A stretch of 64,000 nucleotides of DNA from Isoetes taiwanensis (lineage: Eukaryota > Streptophyta > Lycopodiopsida > Isoetales > Isoetaceae), in NCBI GenBank assembly GCA_021234155.1, contig JAJEKV010000093.1:498001-562000 (forward strand), given 5' to 3'. Of the stretch, positions 23,052 to 33,229 are shown piece by piece. The position numbers and the translations under genes were made by a program. A model generated the notes under the pieces. That model saw only the letters and a list, made by a program, of their open reading frames with translations, was not told the origin of the DNA and did no database searches. Each line of letters opens with the position of its first letter. Within the stretch, counting starts at the first letter, position 1.

Positions 23052-25617
23052 TCAATTAGGTTTACGGGCGGCACTACTCAACGAATCTGGCCGGATGAAA
23101 GCATAATACCTTTTGATGTCCCCGTTGTTGGTACCTTCATTCCAATGATTTGCGAATTCACATGCATCGGGCAGAAACACCCTAAATCTCACCCCATCAT
23201 ACTTGAGTCGCTCTCTAGTGAATGCCCCTTTAAGGACTGCCCCTTGCCCATCGTGCTCTCCCTTACCATGGGCTGTCCCAAAGAAATTCCATACTATTTC
23301 CTTCCCTAGCTCATGGTGATATCTTGGTAGGAAATAGAATGGCAGATTTGAATTGGCTAGAACAACCATCGACCAAACTATATGCCTGGAGAAATATACA
23401 CCATTTGATACAAGCCATGAATTGTGCTTTCTAAGGCGATCTTTGCACAAAAGAGTGTCATGAAGCTTGTCATCACTCAAGTAAAAATGGGTTTCCTTCA
23501 ATAGCTTTTCGATCCTTTAACCGATGTCCATCCTATCGTGATGTGGGCGAGAATTGTTATCTCGGTCATTGTGCCAATCTTTGGCTTTGAACCTCCCTTT
23601 GTATTTTTATCTTTGTAATTCTCTGCAAAATCAATTCTGAAACAATGGTGCCATCTTGGATATTGTCGAGGCAACTCACGAATTGCATGGCACGCCATCT
23701 AGCCACAGTAATTGTGTGGCACGAATTCTTCAATGTGGAACACGGATATGAAATGAAATCCTTCTTCGCCATTCTCTTGTAAGACAATCGAGGGTGGCTT
23801 TGGTCCTTTCTTTTTTTCCCCTTGCCATTTGAGGTCTCGTCTTGTCTTTGCGGCTTGATCATGTCCCACCAGCTTGCTTGGATTTCTTACTTTTGTTTCC
23901 CTTCTTCTCAACTTGTGCTGCAGCTTCAGGCTGTGTCCCACCAGCTACCTTGGATTTCTTACTTTTGTTTCCCTTCTTGGTGGCATTGGCTCTTTTCTTT
24001 CTGCTGCCACCTGGCACCTCCTTGGTGCTTGATGCAACTCCACCGACCATACGCCTCCCACGGAATCTGTAACAAGGTCTGTAGCATAAAACAGAAGATT
24101 AGCGCAAGTTGAAAGCACAAAAGCAGTTTTCAGCGGATGACAGCACATATCAGCATGTTGCAGCATGCAATAAAGAGAGTATTACCTTTTCAAACGTCTT
24201 CCATTCAAGCAAGAACTCATGATTCTCTCTCTCTCTTGGACATATAGGAAGAGTTTTTATGCTACACGCCGACATATGCGCATCAAGCGGTCATGTTTAT
24301 GCCATTCTTCACCCTCGCTCTTGTTGCAAACCACGACCCTCGAGCTCATTTGGTTGAGTCATACATATATTGGCTGGCGGAACCGTCTCACAGTCCCACG
24401 GACCTCGCGAGGTGCACTTGCACTCTTCACCATGAAATCCGGTTTACGGTGACCTTAATGCATTGGGGCTACGGCGGCATACTCCAACTTCATATGGTAT
24501 ATGCAACAACGGGTTTCCTTTTCGATACTTTCTTTACATAAATAGGCTTCAACTTCTCGAAAAGCCTTTAAGCAAAAGGGGTGTTAGGGATGTGCCTTTT
24601 GTATTGTTGAAATAGCTCGGTGAATGGTGGCCGTTGGTTAGAAATATTTATGCAACAAAAGCAAAGAAAAATTTGTATGGAAACTTATACGTGTGTGACC
24701 TCCATAAGGTGCAAGGGATAAGAAATTGAAGCTTGACTCTCAAGCGGTGTTCACAACATCTTTCTTGCAAGGAGAGACTACGCTATTTTGTTTCAATGCT
24801 GTTATGCTTTGCTTGCAAGCGGGGGTGAGAGAATCGCACCTCAACCTCCTTTGGAAGCTAGACCCCGGACCATTTCCAAGGGCGGCTTGGATTTTCTTAA
24901 TCGGCCGGTTGCAATTGTTGACCTCATGCAACCTATCATAAGAAATATTGCACATTAATCAATGAACATATCTCATCCGGCATCACTTTCGCAGATACAA
25001 GCACTTAAAAGCACTTAAAAAGCGAAGAAGCCACGGGCATGAAAGCAAGAATTAGATACACCTAACAGCCACGCCATAGTGGAATTGCATCTCGATTTTG
25101 TGGAAGACGCCATCACCCGGTGTCGAGGTTACGGCTCTCAAACATCATGGTTCCTTTGCCTCTTTGTGGCTGCCATTATGCATTTCAAGTTGTTGAGCAG
25201 ACACCCATACGCCTTGCACTCCTTTGGATTTGGCAAAATTCGTTACGAGATTTCCATTTTCGTGGTGATGAACCACCCTCTTCATCACATCGGCCTTGAG
25301 TTCGGGTGAATGTTTTTGGTGAGCTTATTGAAGTAATCAACTACTTGCTTGGCTATTTCTTGCACTGCGTCTCATGCTCGAGATCCTCTCGTTCACCCAT
25401 TTGCTTTTTCATCTTATTAGTAACGTATTCTCTCTTTTCATTTGCATCAATTTCTTGTAAATTGCGCGGAGGAAACCGGATCTTCGCGTGATATTTCTGT
25501 GTTGCATTGACATCCAACAAATGCGGAACAACGTATTGGGATTCATCGGCCGAAAATCCAATGCTAAGCGTGTGATTGCCTCGGCCGGTATCGAGGGCGC
25601 CATGAAATTTCTGAGAG
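23052..25617 (-). pseudogene. Transposase-like gene of the nested element, frameshifted
   Basis: On the minus strand protein-like sequence runs in pieces. Near the 5' end: DVNATQKYHAKIRFPPRNLQ then QVVDYFNKLTKNIH (25570-25310). Later: ICPREREN.EFLLEWKTFEK before a GTAATA donor (about 24190). A Lys-rich stretch contains a duplicated KKGNKSKKSK (24050-23860). Then IDFAENYKDK with a REVQSQ piece in the next frame (about 23630), SDDKLHD, an SDGC..QFK motif in a shifted frame (about 23355), and FFGTAHGKGEHDGQGAV (about 23290-23240). I recall the DFAENY / EVQS / SDGC-QFK / HGKGEHDG series from uncharacterised transposon proteins in eukaryotes, but cannot name the superfamily. At least four frame breaks make it inactive. 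Confidence 0.6.
23863..24006. repeat. Two-copy tandem duplication, 72 bp
   Basis: GTCCCACCAGCT...TTTGTTTCCCTTCTT repeats with period 72 (starts 23863 and 23935). It duplicates a KKGNKSKKSK-AGGT segment of the transposase-like protein. Confidence 0.75.
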
Positions 25618-25862
25618 AGGGAGGATAAGTGAATTGGAGGGAGAAATTTCGCGGGCCATGACGAAGTAATCCAATTTGCAACGTACTACCACACCACTCG
25701 AGCGAAAATCCAGCCAAAAGCCCACAATCATTTTCCTAACGGCTCGTTCGTGAGGTGGGCGATGAGAGTACATGAAGGGTAAAAGAAATGGCCGGCGATT
25801 CGCCCATCGGCACCCAGTTAAGCAAAAGCGGGGGTGCTGATAGTGGGCTAAAACCCTGCTAT

Positions 25863-25886
25863 AAGCATGCGTCCGGACGCATGCTT
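25863..25886. repeat. Perfect 24-bp palindrome next to the right terminal repeat
   Basis: AAGCATGCGTCC is followed directly by its reverse complement, with no loop and no mismatch; the centre is between 25874 and 25875. It overlaps the inner edge of the right terminal inverted repeat. The left end has no such palindrome. Confidence 0.95.
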
Positions 25887-25912
25887 TTGCTACCCACCAG
25901 CATACTTTCACC
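25878..25912. repeat. Right terminal inverted repeat
   Basis: Ends ...CCAGCATACTTTCACC at 25912, mirror of the left end at 18258. It is followed by the CTACTG target-site copy. Confidence 0.85.
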
Positions 25913-25945
25913 CTACTGCCCTCGTTTGCTTGGCCTCCTTGGCAT
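25913..25945 (-). pseudogene. Start of the pogo-type transposase, separated by the insertion
   Basis: The minus strand from ATG at 25945-25943 reads MPRRPSKRG and then reaches the target duplication. Removing 18258-25912 and one duplication joins this in frame to QWTEDQMADIL at 18257. A short basic stretch just before the helix-turn-helix is typical for pogo-like proteins. Confidence 0.8.
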
Positions 25946-26321
25946 TGTGGGAGATGCGGAGCATCGTGGTGTCGGCGCTTCCTCCTTGGGCGGTAACTCT
26001 TTTCCTTGATGTAGGTACTACATTTACTTGCTTCACCATCGTCTCCTCTCCGGCCTCTTGTGGAAACCATGTCTATTATCGTCCTCCTCAAGACCTGATA
26101 TCGATAGGATTGAAATTTGGAAGATGGAATTGGCTTTTATTCTGATAGCAGCCATAGCGGAGCTTGATTTTCAAATTGGATTTCAAATTGGATTTGATGT
26201 CGAGTGCTATGGAATGGGCGAAGTCGAGCAAGGGGCATTGAATTCTAATTTGAATCGATATGACTCTTAGACCACGACCACGAAAGGGGCGAAGCTGTTC
26301 CACAATTGTGGACAACAATTA
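25946..26321. other. Probable 5' flank of the pogo-type gene
   Basis: No coding region recognised. Contains a short tandem TTTCAAATTGGA (about 26168-26192). A pogo terminal inverted repeat with TA target site is expected here or beyond, but none was found by eye. Confidence 0.35.
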
Positions 26322-26470
26322 CACGACACCGGGTAGCAGGGCTTCACGCTTAGCGGAGCTCTATTGCACGCCGATGGTCAACAACTGCACGACAACTGGC
26401 AACTGTGCCGACGCATCGCGTAGCTTTGTCCCGGTAACCGGTACCATATGCACGACACCGGGACACATAT
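26322..26470. repeat. Degenerate three-copy repeat, about 64-bp period
   Basis: CACGACACCGGG-like cores recur near 26322, 26388 and 26451, preceded by similar CAACAANT sequence. GC-rich and non-coding. Confidence 0.5.
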
Positions 26471-26771
26471 CGCGATGACGCCCGTGCCATAGCGGAATCG
26501 GGGCGACGCGATAACATCCACGGGCGACACACGTGGTGATTACGAGAGTCCAACTCACGGTAGAGGGCCACCGTGGCATGCTACAGGGCGATGTCGCGTC
26601 GAGAAGGGGGGGTTGATGGTGCTCCGAGGGACAGTCGCGATAGGCGGCGACCATACCCTAATCCTGGTGGTTTTGTAAACATAAGGCTTTTTTCCTATTT
26701 AAAAAAAAATAGTTTGTTATACACTGGTTAGGGTTCGGGGGAATTTCCCGAACCAACCGCTCTGCAGTGAT

Positions 26772-29700
26772 ATGACGAGGGGACTCGAACGCCATATTCT
26801 TCAAGTCCTGGGCAGAGGTAGAAGTCCATCCAGGTTCCTAGATAAGAGACCTTGCTATGTAACTCAGGCAGGTGGAGCAGGTAGAGGGCGTGGCCGTGGT
26901 ATTGTTGCACCTGCAGATCAAGGGCGGCCTCCGGCTGGAATTGGACATGGAACAGTTGAAGATGCTCCTTCTTTTGGAAGAGGTCGTGGGTACGGGATTA
27001 TCAATGTGTCGGAGAGGATTGGCAGGCTCGAAGCTCCTCCAAGAGTTGCCCCAGATCGAGTTGCAGCTCAATCTCAACAAGGTCAGTTACCTGATCCATT
27101 GGCAGGCATTCCATTTGGACGACCTAGAAATGAAATACCCTCCAATGTGAGAACATGGTCTGCTAGTTCACAACAACCTGCCAAAGTTAACCCTGTGCAG
27201 TTTCATCAGAATGTAGTTAATAATCCGGAGCAAACTATGAACACCAATCCTGCTCAGTATCATCAAAGTCCAGAGTATGAGCCAGCTGCTTTTCAATCTC
27301 AAGCTTGGCCTCATGGACAATTGCAGAACCAGCCTCCTACATATCATCCATACCAGTACCCTAATTACTATCCACCTTGGCCTCCTCAAGTGGTTCATCA
27401 TTCACAAGGTACAGACATTCGCCCCCAACAAAACTTGCCACTTCAAGTGCAACCTCCTCAGCCAGGGCAAACTTTTTCTCCCCGCCCTTTGCCACATCCT
27501 GTCACCACGTATGGAGGGGAACATCCAGTTCCATCTGCTGGTTTAGGTCAAGTGCCCGTTGTCCAAGGTTCTAATTCCAGTGTCCCTTATTATCAAGGTA
27601 CAGCATCTGCTTCACATCAAGTTCCCTATCAAGGTCTACCTCCTTCTCAAGTTCCACATGGACAGATGCCTGGGGCAGCGGGGCAAACTCTTCAACATCC
27701 AGATCCAAGGGGAAACGTTTTTGGGATACACGCTCAAGCATATCAACATGGGTCATTTACAGGAAGCAGTGGCTCACCGCAGTACTCTCAGCCATACAAT
27801 ATTCAGCCACCATCTCAAAACGCACCACAGTATTCTCAGCCATATAATGCTCAGCCCCCATCTCAAAATGCACCACAGTATTCTCAACCATATAACGTTC
27901 AACCCCCATTTCAAGATGCAAGAGCATATCCAGTATATTCAACTGCTGGAGAAAGTATGCAGCAACCCCTAATGTTTCAAGCACCATATCAAAGCCAGTA
28001 TCCAGAATATTCTCAGCATCAACATCAGAAGGCTGGTGATGAACAATCATCTGCACTGCCTTCTGATTCTAGACCTGATTATCAAGCTCAGGTGCATCCA
28101 TCCCCCTCTCAGCCTCAAACACAGCTACAAACACAGCCATACCAACAAACACAGCCATACCAACAACCACAGCCATACCAACATTGGCAAACAGTTCCAG
28201 GTGTCCACTATCCAACACATTCACATCCTCAAATGTCCTATCAATATGGAGTCCCATGGTATCAGGGTTGGTATTCCAACCAAGTTCGTCCAGGATTGCA
28301 GCCACCACCAGTTGCACATTCCAATGTAACTCCGGGCACACAGACAGGAATTTATCAACCATCTGCTTCTTCAGCCATACCTCAGCAGCAAGTTGTCCAA
28401 CATCAGTCTGGACCTCCAGAGGCGGCTACATCTGCTGATCAGGTTTCTGCACCTGTGGCAAGCCCCCATTACCATCCCCATCGTTGGCCTCCTCCAGCTC
28501 AGAATTTTGTGTATCAATCAGGAGTTGCGCCAGAGCCCTTGTCGCATCCAATTCCTGCTCAAGCACAGACTGTTCTCCCGCAAGGTATACAGCAAGAAAT
28601 GGTGGCTGCAGGTGTTGAAGGAGGAAGCCAGCCAGTGTCTGTTGGAATGCCAGCTGTGTCAGCTTCACCCCATCCAAGAGGGACAGTCTCTCAACTACCT
28701 CTCCAGCAGCAAGCAGGCAATTATGGGGCTGTTCAAGTTCCGGGGCAACAAATTGTACCTCCTTCAGGAGCAAGTTCTGCCGATCAGCGGGCTCCTTTAC
28801 AGGCACCTCAGGGAGATCAATCTCAAGCCAGCAAAGCAAAACATGTTGGACAACGTGAATCTGTGTCTAAATCTCAAGTTTCCGTAGATGCAGCTCGTGC
28901 ACAGGTTGTCTTTCCACAGATGGCACCTCATGGTATGCAGCCTTTATCCCAGACTCAGACTGCTGCAAAGGACACACAACTAAGATCTGTGGGTCAGCAA
29001 ATCCAAAGCATAGCTCCTCGCTCAGAAGTAGCTGGAAATCTTCAGCATAAAGTACAAACAGAACCTGCAGTAAGTACAGTAATAACTGATATAAAGGACA
29101 CAAAAGAAGATGATTCTGCTAAGCCTAGTTTGGGATTTAAGCTTTACCCGCGCTCTGTAAGAACACTTGGAGTTGGTCGTGGCAAGTCGCTTGAGTTGAA
29201 GAATGAGACAGGTATTGATGTCTCAGGCGAATTTGTCTTCCGGCAACCAGATGTAAGTTTGAGCCTCTCTCTTTCTGATACGAACCCTGAAGTAGATGTC
29301 CGAGCACATCTTCCTATGCCATTTGAGTCACGGCTTAGTCGAGGAAGGGGAAAGCCTCTGTCTCAATCCCCTATTGGTTCGCAACAAAGAGTTACAGAAA
29401 TGAGAAAGCCCCAGCTCTCAAAAGAGGAAGCAGCTGAGAGAGCCCTTGCTATATTAGAGAGGGGTATGGAAAAAGCAACAATGACAGCTGGCAGCAGGGA
29501 GAGAAGCAAGAGGTTATCTATGGTTCCATCTGGTAATCTTAGGAGGAGGACTACTGATGCCAGTTCTATAACTCAAACAACAGGTTCAAGGACCACTAAA
29601 ACTAGACGTACTAGGTTACAAGAGAATGAAGCTGAAGCCACTGACAGATGGCGGAGGGAGCTCGCTTTAAGAAATTTGACTCCCGAACAGGCAGAAGCAG

Positions 29701-30818
29701 CAGAGACATCAATGATCTTCAACAAAATGGTCATAGACACATACCACACCCACTGTTTGGTAAGTTCCATTTAGCTAAGCAGTAAAGAAGCTTGCTTTAT
29801 AATTTTTCTAGGAAGCTGCTAGCTTTAAGTAGTAGGCCAATATGCAAATATTTAGATTTGTGGCTTGCATGTTAGCCTATGAAACACTTCATCCTTTAAC
29901 AAACATTTCAAAGAGCAGGTTATGGAACTCTGTTTGGGAAGGCGAGCAACATGTTCATGTCTTTTGTAGGTTGCATTGAAATGGTTATTTGGAAGGAAAG
30001 CATGAGGTTAACATAAAATTTAGTTAGCAATTGCTTGATGACTCTTCAATCAATTCTTCATAAATTCAAAGGGTTACCAAACAATACTTCTGTATACTGA
30101 ACAGTGTTGGCGGGCTGATGCATTATTTTGGACTTGTGAATTTGCAGTATGAATTTGAACCAGAATATGCTATGGAAGACTTTGGTCAGAACCCAGTCAT
30201 TGAAGATGTGCAACCTCCTACTTTGGAAGAAACCATTGAAAAAGCAAAACCTTTGCTTATGCCTCTATGTGGCTTTATGGATGACAAACAATGGGAGGCA
30301 AGTGTACTTTACAAACCTTTTACTTTATGATACAGTGTGAGCATTTGCTCATTGCATACTTCCTTCTTCTTTTGTCTTTGCAGGATACCGTCCAGGAAGT
30401 TATCAAGGATGTACCAAGCCTGAAAAAGATAGTGGAAAGATATGCTGGTCCTCCTCGAAAAACAGCAAATCAACAAAATAGAGAACTTGAAGCTATTGCT
30501 GCCAAACTTCCAGCCTATGTGCCCCCAGAGTTGTCTGCATTCACTCAACGTGCTCTCATCACTATGAAGGTGATTATTATTATTTGGCTAATTTTTGACA
30601 TGCAAATCTCTTCTTAAATGTGTGGCTTCTTTTTATTGGAGTGTGCTTACATGCTATTGGACTTTCAGTGATGTCATAGAGTGCCAATACTTTAATATGC
30701 TATTTGTTTCTTCTGATGTTTGTTAATGCTTTGGATGCAGAACAATCCGAGCTGGAACCTCTTACAGAAGAAACAAATGATGAGCAATTTTGTAACAAAG
30801 TTTGCAACACATAGCTGA
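26772..30818 (+). CDS. Gln/Pro-rich protein with conserved C-terminal module (1133 aa)
   Basis: Four exons: 26772-29759, 30148-30297, 30384-30569 and 30741-30818, all joined in phase 0. Intron 2 starts GCAAGT after CAATGGGAG, the consensus of a GC-AG donor; the other two are GT-AG. The N terminus is RG-rich (GGAGRGRGRG). Residues about 100-720 are Gln/Pro/Tyr-rich, with three near-identical 16-residue repeats of QYSQPYN-QPPSQNAP type near residues 336-385 and QPYQQ repeats near 455. Near 900 comes LSKEEAAERALAILERGMEK. The C terminus (YEFEPEYAMEDFGQNP ... DTVQEVIKDVPSLKKIVERY ... AFTQRALITMKNNPSWN) resembles, from memory, the end of uncharacterised plant proteins. The low-complexity body suggests an RNA-binding or transcription-related scaffold, but no function is assigned. 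The start could lie further upstream, because an AG acceptor-like CTCAG precedes the RG-rich part. Confidence 0.85.
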
Positions 30819-31583
30819 GTTAGAGATTACTTTCTGACTCCACAAACTCCTGGCATGTTACCGAGTTAATAAAGATCAATGGTTCTTTTCTTGCACCTTA
30901 CAGTTTCCCTTGCTATATGTATATCCCTGGCTTGAGATGGGAGAACTGGGAAAGACAGCAGCAAGGGACTTGATTGGGTTCTAGATGTTTTCATATATGT
31001 TTCCAAGATTAGGTGTTCTCAATTTGTCAGTTTCTTTTGCCTGAGGTAGATTTCAATAGCTTTAGCTGGAAATTCAATTGAAGTGACTCTATTCTCTGGA
31101 GGAAGTCTATTTCTGCCATGCAGAACAATATTGCTGAGCACATTGTTATCGCAGTGGTTTCACTTGTGTGGCGGAATTGCATGATACGTCTTATGATCGA
31201 ACTTTTTTGGATCAAGCAATATAAGTGTGGCTAAATAGCATCGAAAGTAGCTGCACTAACTAATTATAGCTGTAGACAATTCTCTAATATTTTCTTTACG
31301 CATCATTTGCTTCTATCCTTTTTGATCAAAGAGAAATTATATGTTTGAACCAAAACTGGACTCGTTCTGCTCAGGTTCAAATGACATAGAATATCATATC
31401 AATTTAATCTGGAGTAGTGGCGGTTATGAACTGCTGAATTATGAACATCCTGCTAAACAGCTTGTACTTTTTATGAGAATCATGTGCAAAGTGCTCCTGT
31501 GTGCAAAGTTTCTTGCTGCATGACCAGAATCATGTGCAGACTGCAAAGTTCCCTACTGATTTTATTCTATGTCTACCATTGTG
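30819..31583. other. 3' flank of the Gln/Pro-rich gene
   Basis: AT-rich; presumably 3' UTR and intergenic sequence. AATAAAG near 30868 may act in polyadenylation. A short AGAATCATGTGCA segment is repeated near 31477 and 31524. Confidence 0.4.
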
Positions 31584-31805
31584 CAGCTTAGTCTTTTCAT
31601 TCTCGCTTCATCTATGCTGATTGTTAAACCTTATTATATATGTCCATGACAAGCTTAAGACCTGCAAATTAATTGGTGAAACTTGGACCATTTATCAGCT
31701 TAGTCTTTTCATTCATACTTCATCTATGCTGATTGTTAAACCTTATTATATGTCCATGACAAGCTTAAAACCTGCAATTTAATTGGTGAAACTTGGACCA
31801 TTTAT
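31584..31805. repeat. Two-copy tandem duplication, about 112 bp
   Basis: CAGCTTAGTCTTTTCATTC...ACTTGGACCATTTAT occurs at 31584-31695 and again at 31696-31805, with few substitutions and a 2-bp deletion in a TA run. Confidence 0.9.
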
Positions 31806-33229
31806 CTGAAGCTATACATGAGTATGCACCTTTTCCAGCTAATGGACTTTTTGTGGCATCCATTGTGTCTATCAAGCCTTCAAGTCATTGCAGACTGCAC
31901 GTAAAACAGTTAGCATTAAAGAGCTAAACTTTTGGTTTCTTGCAGACATTTCTGATAAATCACAGCCCTTAAGAGAAATGTATACTTTTTGGATACACGG
32001 TTGAAACATTTTGCTGACTGGTTTCTGGATATCACGCCAGATGGATCCATAGAGAACGTTTTTTGGACTGCGACAAATATACATATTCTGTTGAAGGGTT
32101 GTGGCATGATCCTGCCATCCAAGCCATGCATAAAAAAGGAATGAACTTCATATGCTTCCTGATCTGAGGTTCAGGTTATGTGGTAACCTTGGGTCAACTA
32201 ACTTTGGATTTAGAGACTTACCTAAGGATCTACAAGCATCGTTTGTTCTGCTAGTGTTAACTATCTATATGCCTAAATTGTTTGCTATATATTATATTTT
32301 CAATGTTAACTATCTATATGCCTAAATTGTTTGCTATATATATTTTCTTAGAATAAACAGTTAACTGATTTAGGTTGTCAAAATATCAAGCAATGAGTAC
32401 GAACCAGTTGAGCACGATGTGTTTTTGCTGAGGATTTGATACAAGACTCTGGGCTTGCAGAAAAAGAGTTCTCATTGAAAGACAGAGAACCTGTCTCAGG
32501 CACACTGATGATACATTGTTCACGTGAATTGTCCCTTTTTTCCATTCTGCAATCCCTTTGTAATTATGCAAGTTTCAGCTTAACAAAGCAGGTTGTATGG
32601 TCCTGACTGAAGGGAAACAATGGTTGGGCATGTTTGAAATTGTGAGAATGCCAGTATTTTTGTGTTGCTATCAGTGAATTTGATCAGCTATAGGTAGATC
32701 AGAATGGCATGGCACATAACAAAATGATCTTAGCAGAGGGCTTATTGAAAGCATAGTAAAACATGTTTCTTTTAGGGATGTTTCTTTTGTGCTGCTTTAA
32801 ACAAATATGATAAATTCGAAGAAGTACAGAAAGGTATCTTGCTTACCTCTTTCCAATGGTTCTCGGACTGTACTGTTGGCGTAAAGATGCTCAGCAAGCA
32901 TACGTGTGTATCGTAAAATAGAAGTTGTTTGGGTTTATACATATGCATTGCAAATGCACATGACCGGAAGTCTCATCAGGCTTTATATTAAGGTGGTACA
33001 TTAAAATAGGAAGACAACAAGGCAGCTGGATGGGGCCTCAAGATTCATCTTCTACGGATATGAGCTTGTATGTTCAAATTGTTATAATGTGGAAAAGCAC
33101 ATACATTTTTAAGACTCAATTGTGAAAGAAGATTCCACCTTGCATTCTGACTCCACTCACTGCAGATTGCAAGTAGAGGGTCAAAAGAAGACTGTTTGCA
33201 AAGTGTATGCAAAGGGAGAGATCCCAATA
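31806..33229. other. No gene recognised; 49-bp tandem duplication inside
   Basis: TGTTAACTATCTATATGCCT and following bases repeat with period 49 (32255 and 32304). The rest is AT-rich intergenic sequence. Confidence 0.5.

Larger units (their letters stand above)
18258..25912. mobile_element. 7.65-kb TIR transposon nested in the pogo-type gene
   Basis: Both ends carry a 35-bp inverted repeat starting GGTGAAAGTATGCTGG, with two mismatches between the ends. A 6-bp flanking duplication (one mismatch) sits outside. Inside are a RING-finger gene and an FCP1-like phosphatase remnant on the plus strand, and a long frameshifted transposase-like gene on the minus strand. The insertion splits the pogo-type transposase after codon 9: the upstream part (MPRRPSKRG) lies right of the element and QWTEDQ... 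lies left. Superfamily unknown. The two plus-strand genes may be normal element genes or captured host genes. Confidence 0.8.

Noticed and set aside
23842-24112. Plus-strand hydrophobic frames as membrane proteins
   Set aside because: Antisense of the Lys-rich part of the transposase-like gene; Lys codons read backwards as Leu and Phe.
26838-29770. Many frames of 60-160 codons overlapping the Gln/Pro-rich gene
   Set aside because: Shadows of a 1000-codon real frame with a CA-rich composition that suppresses stops in other frames.
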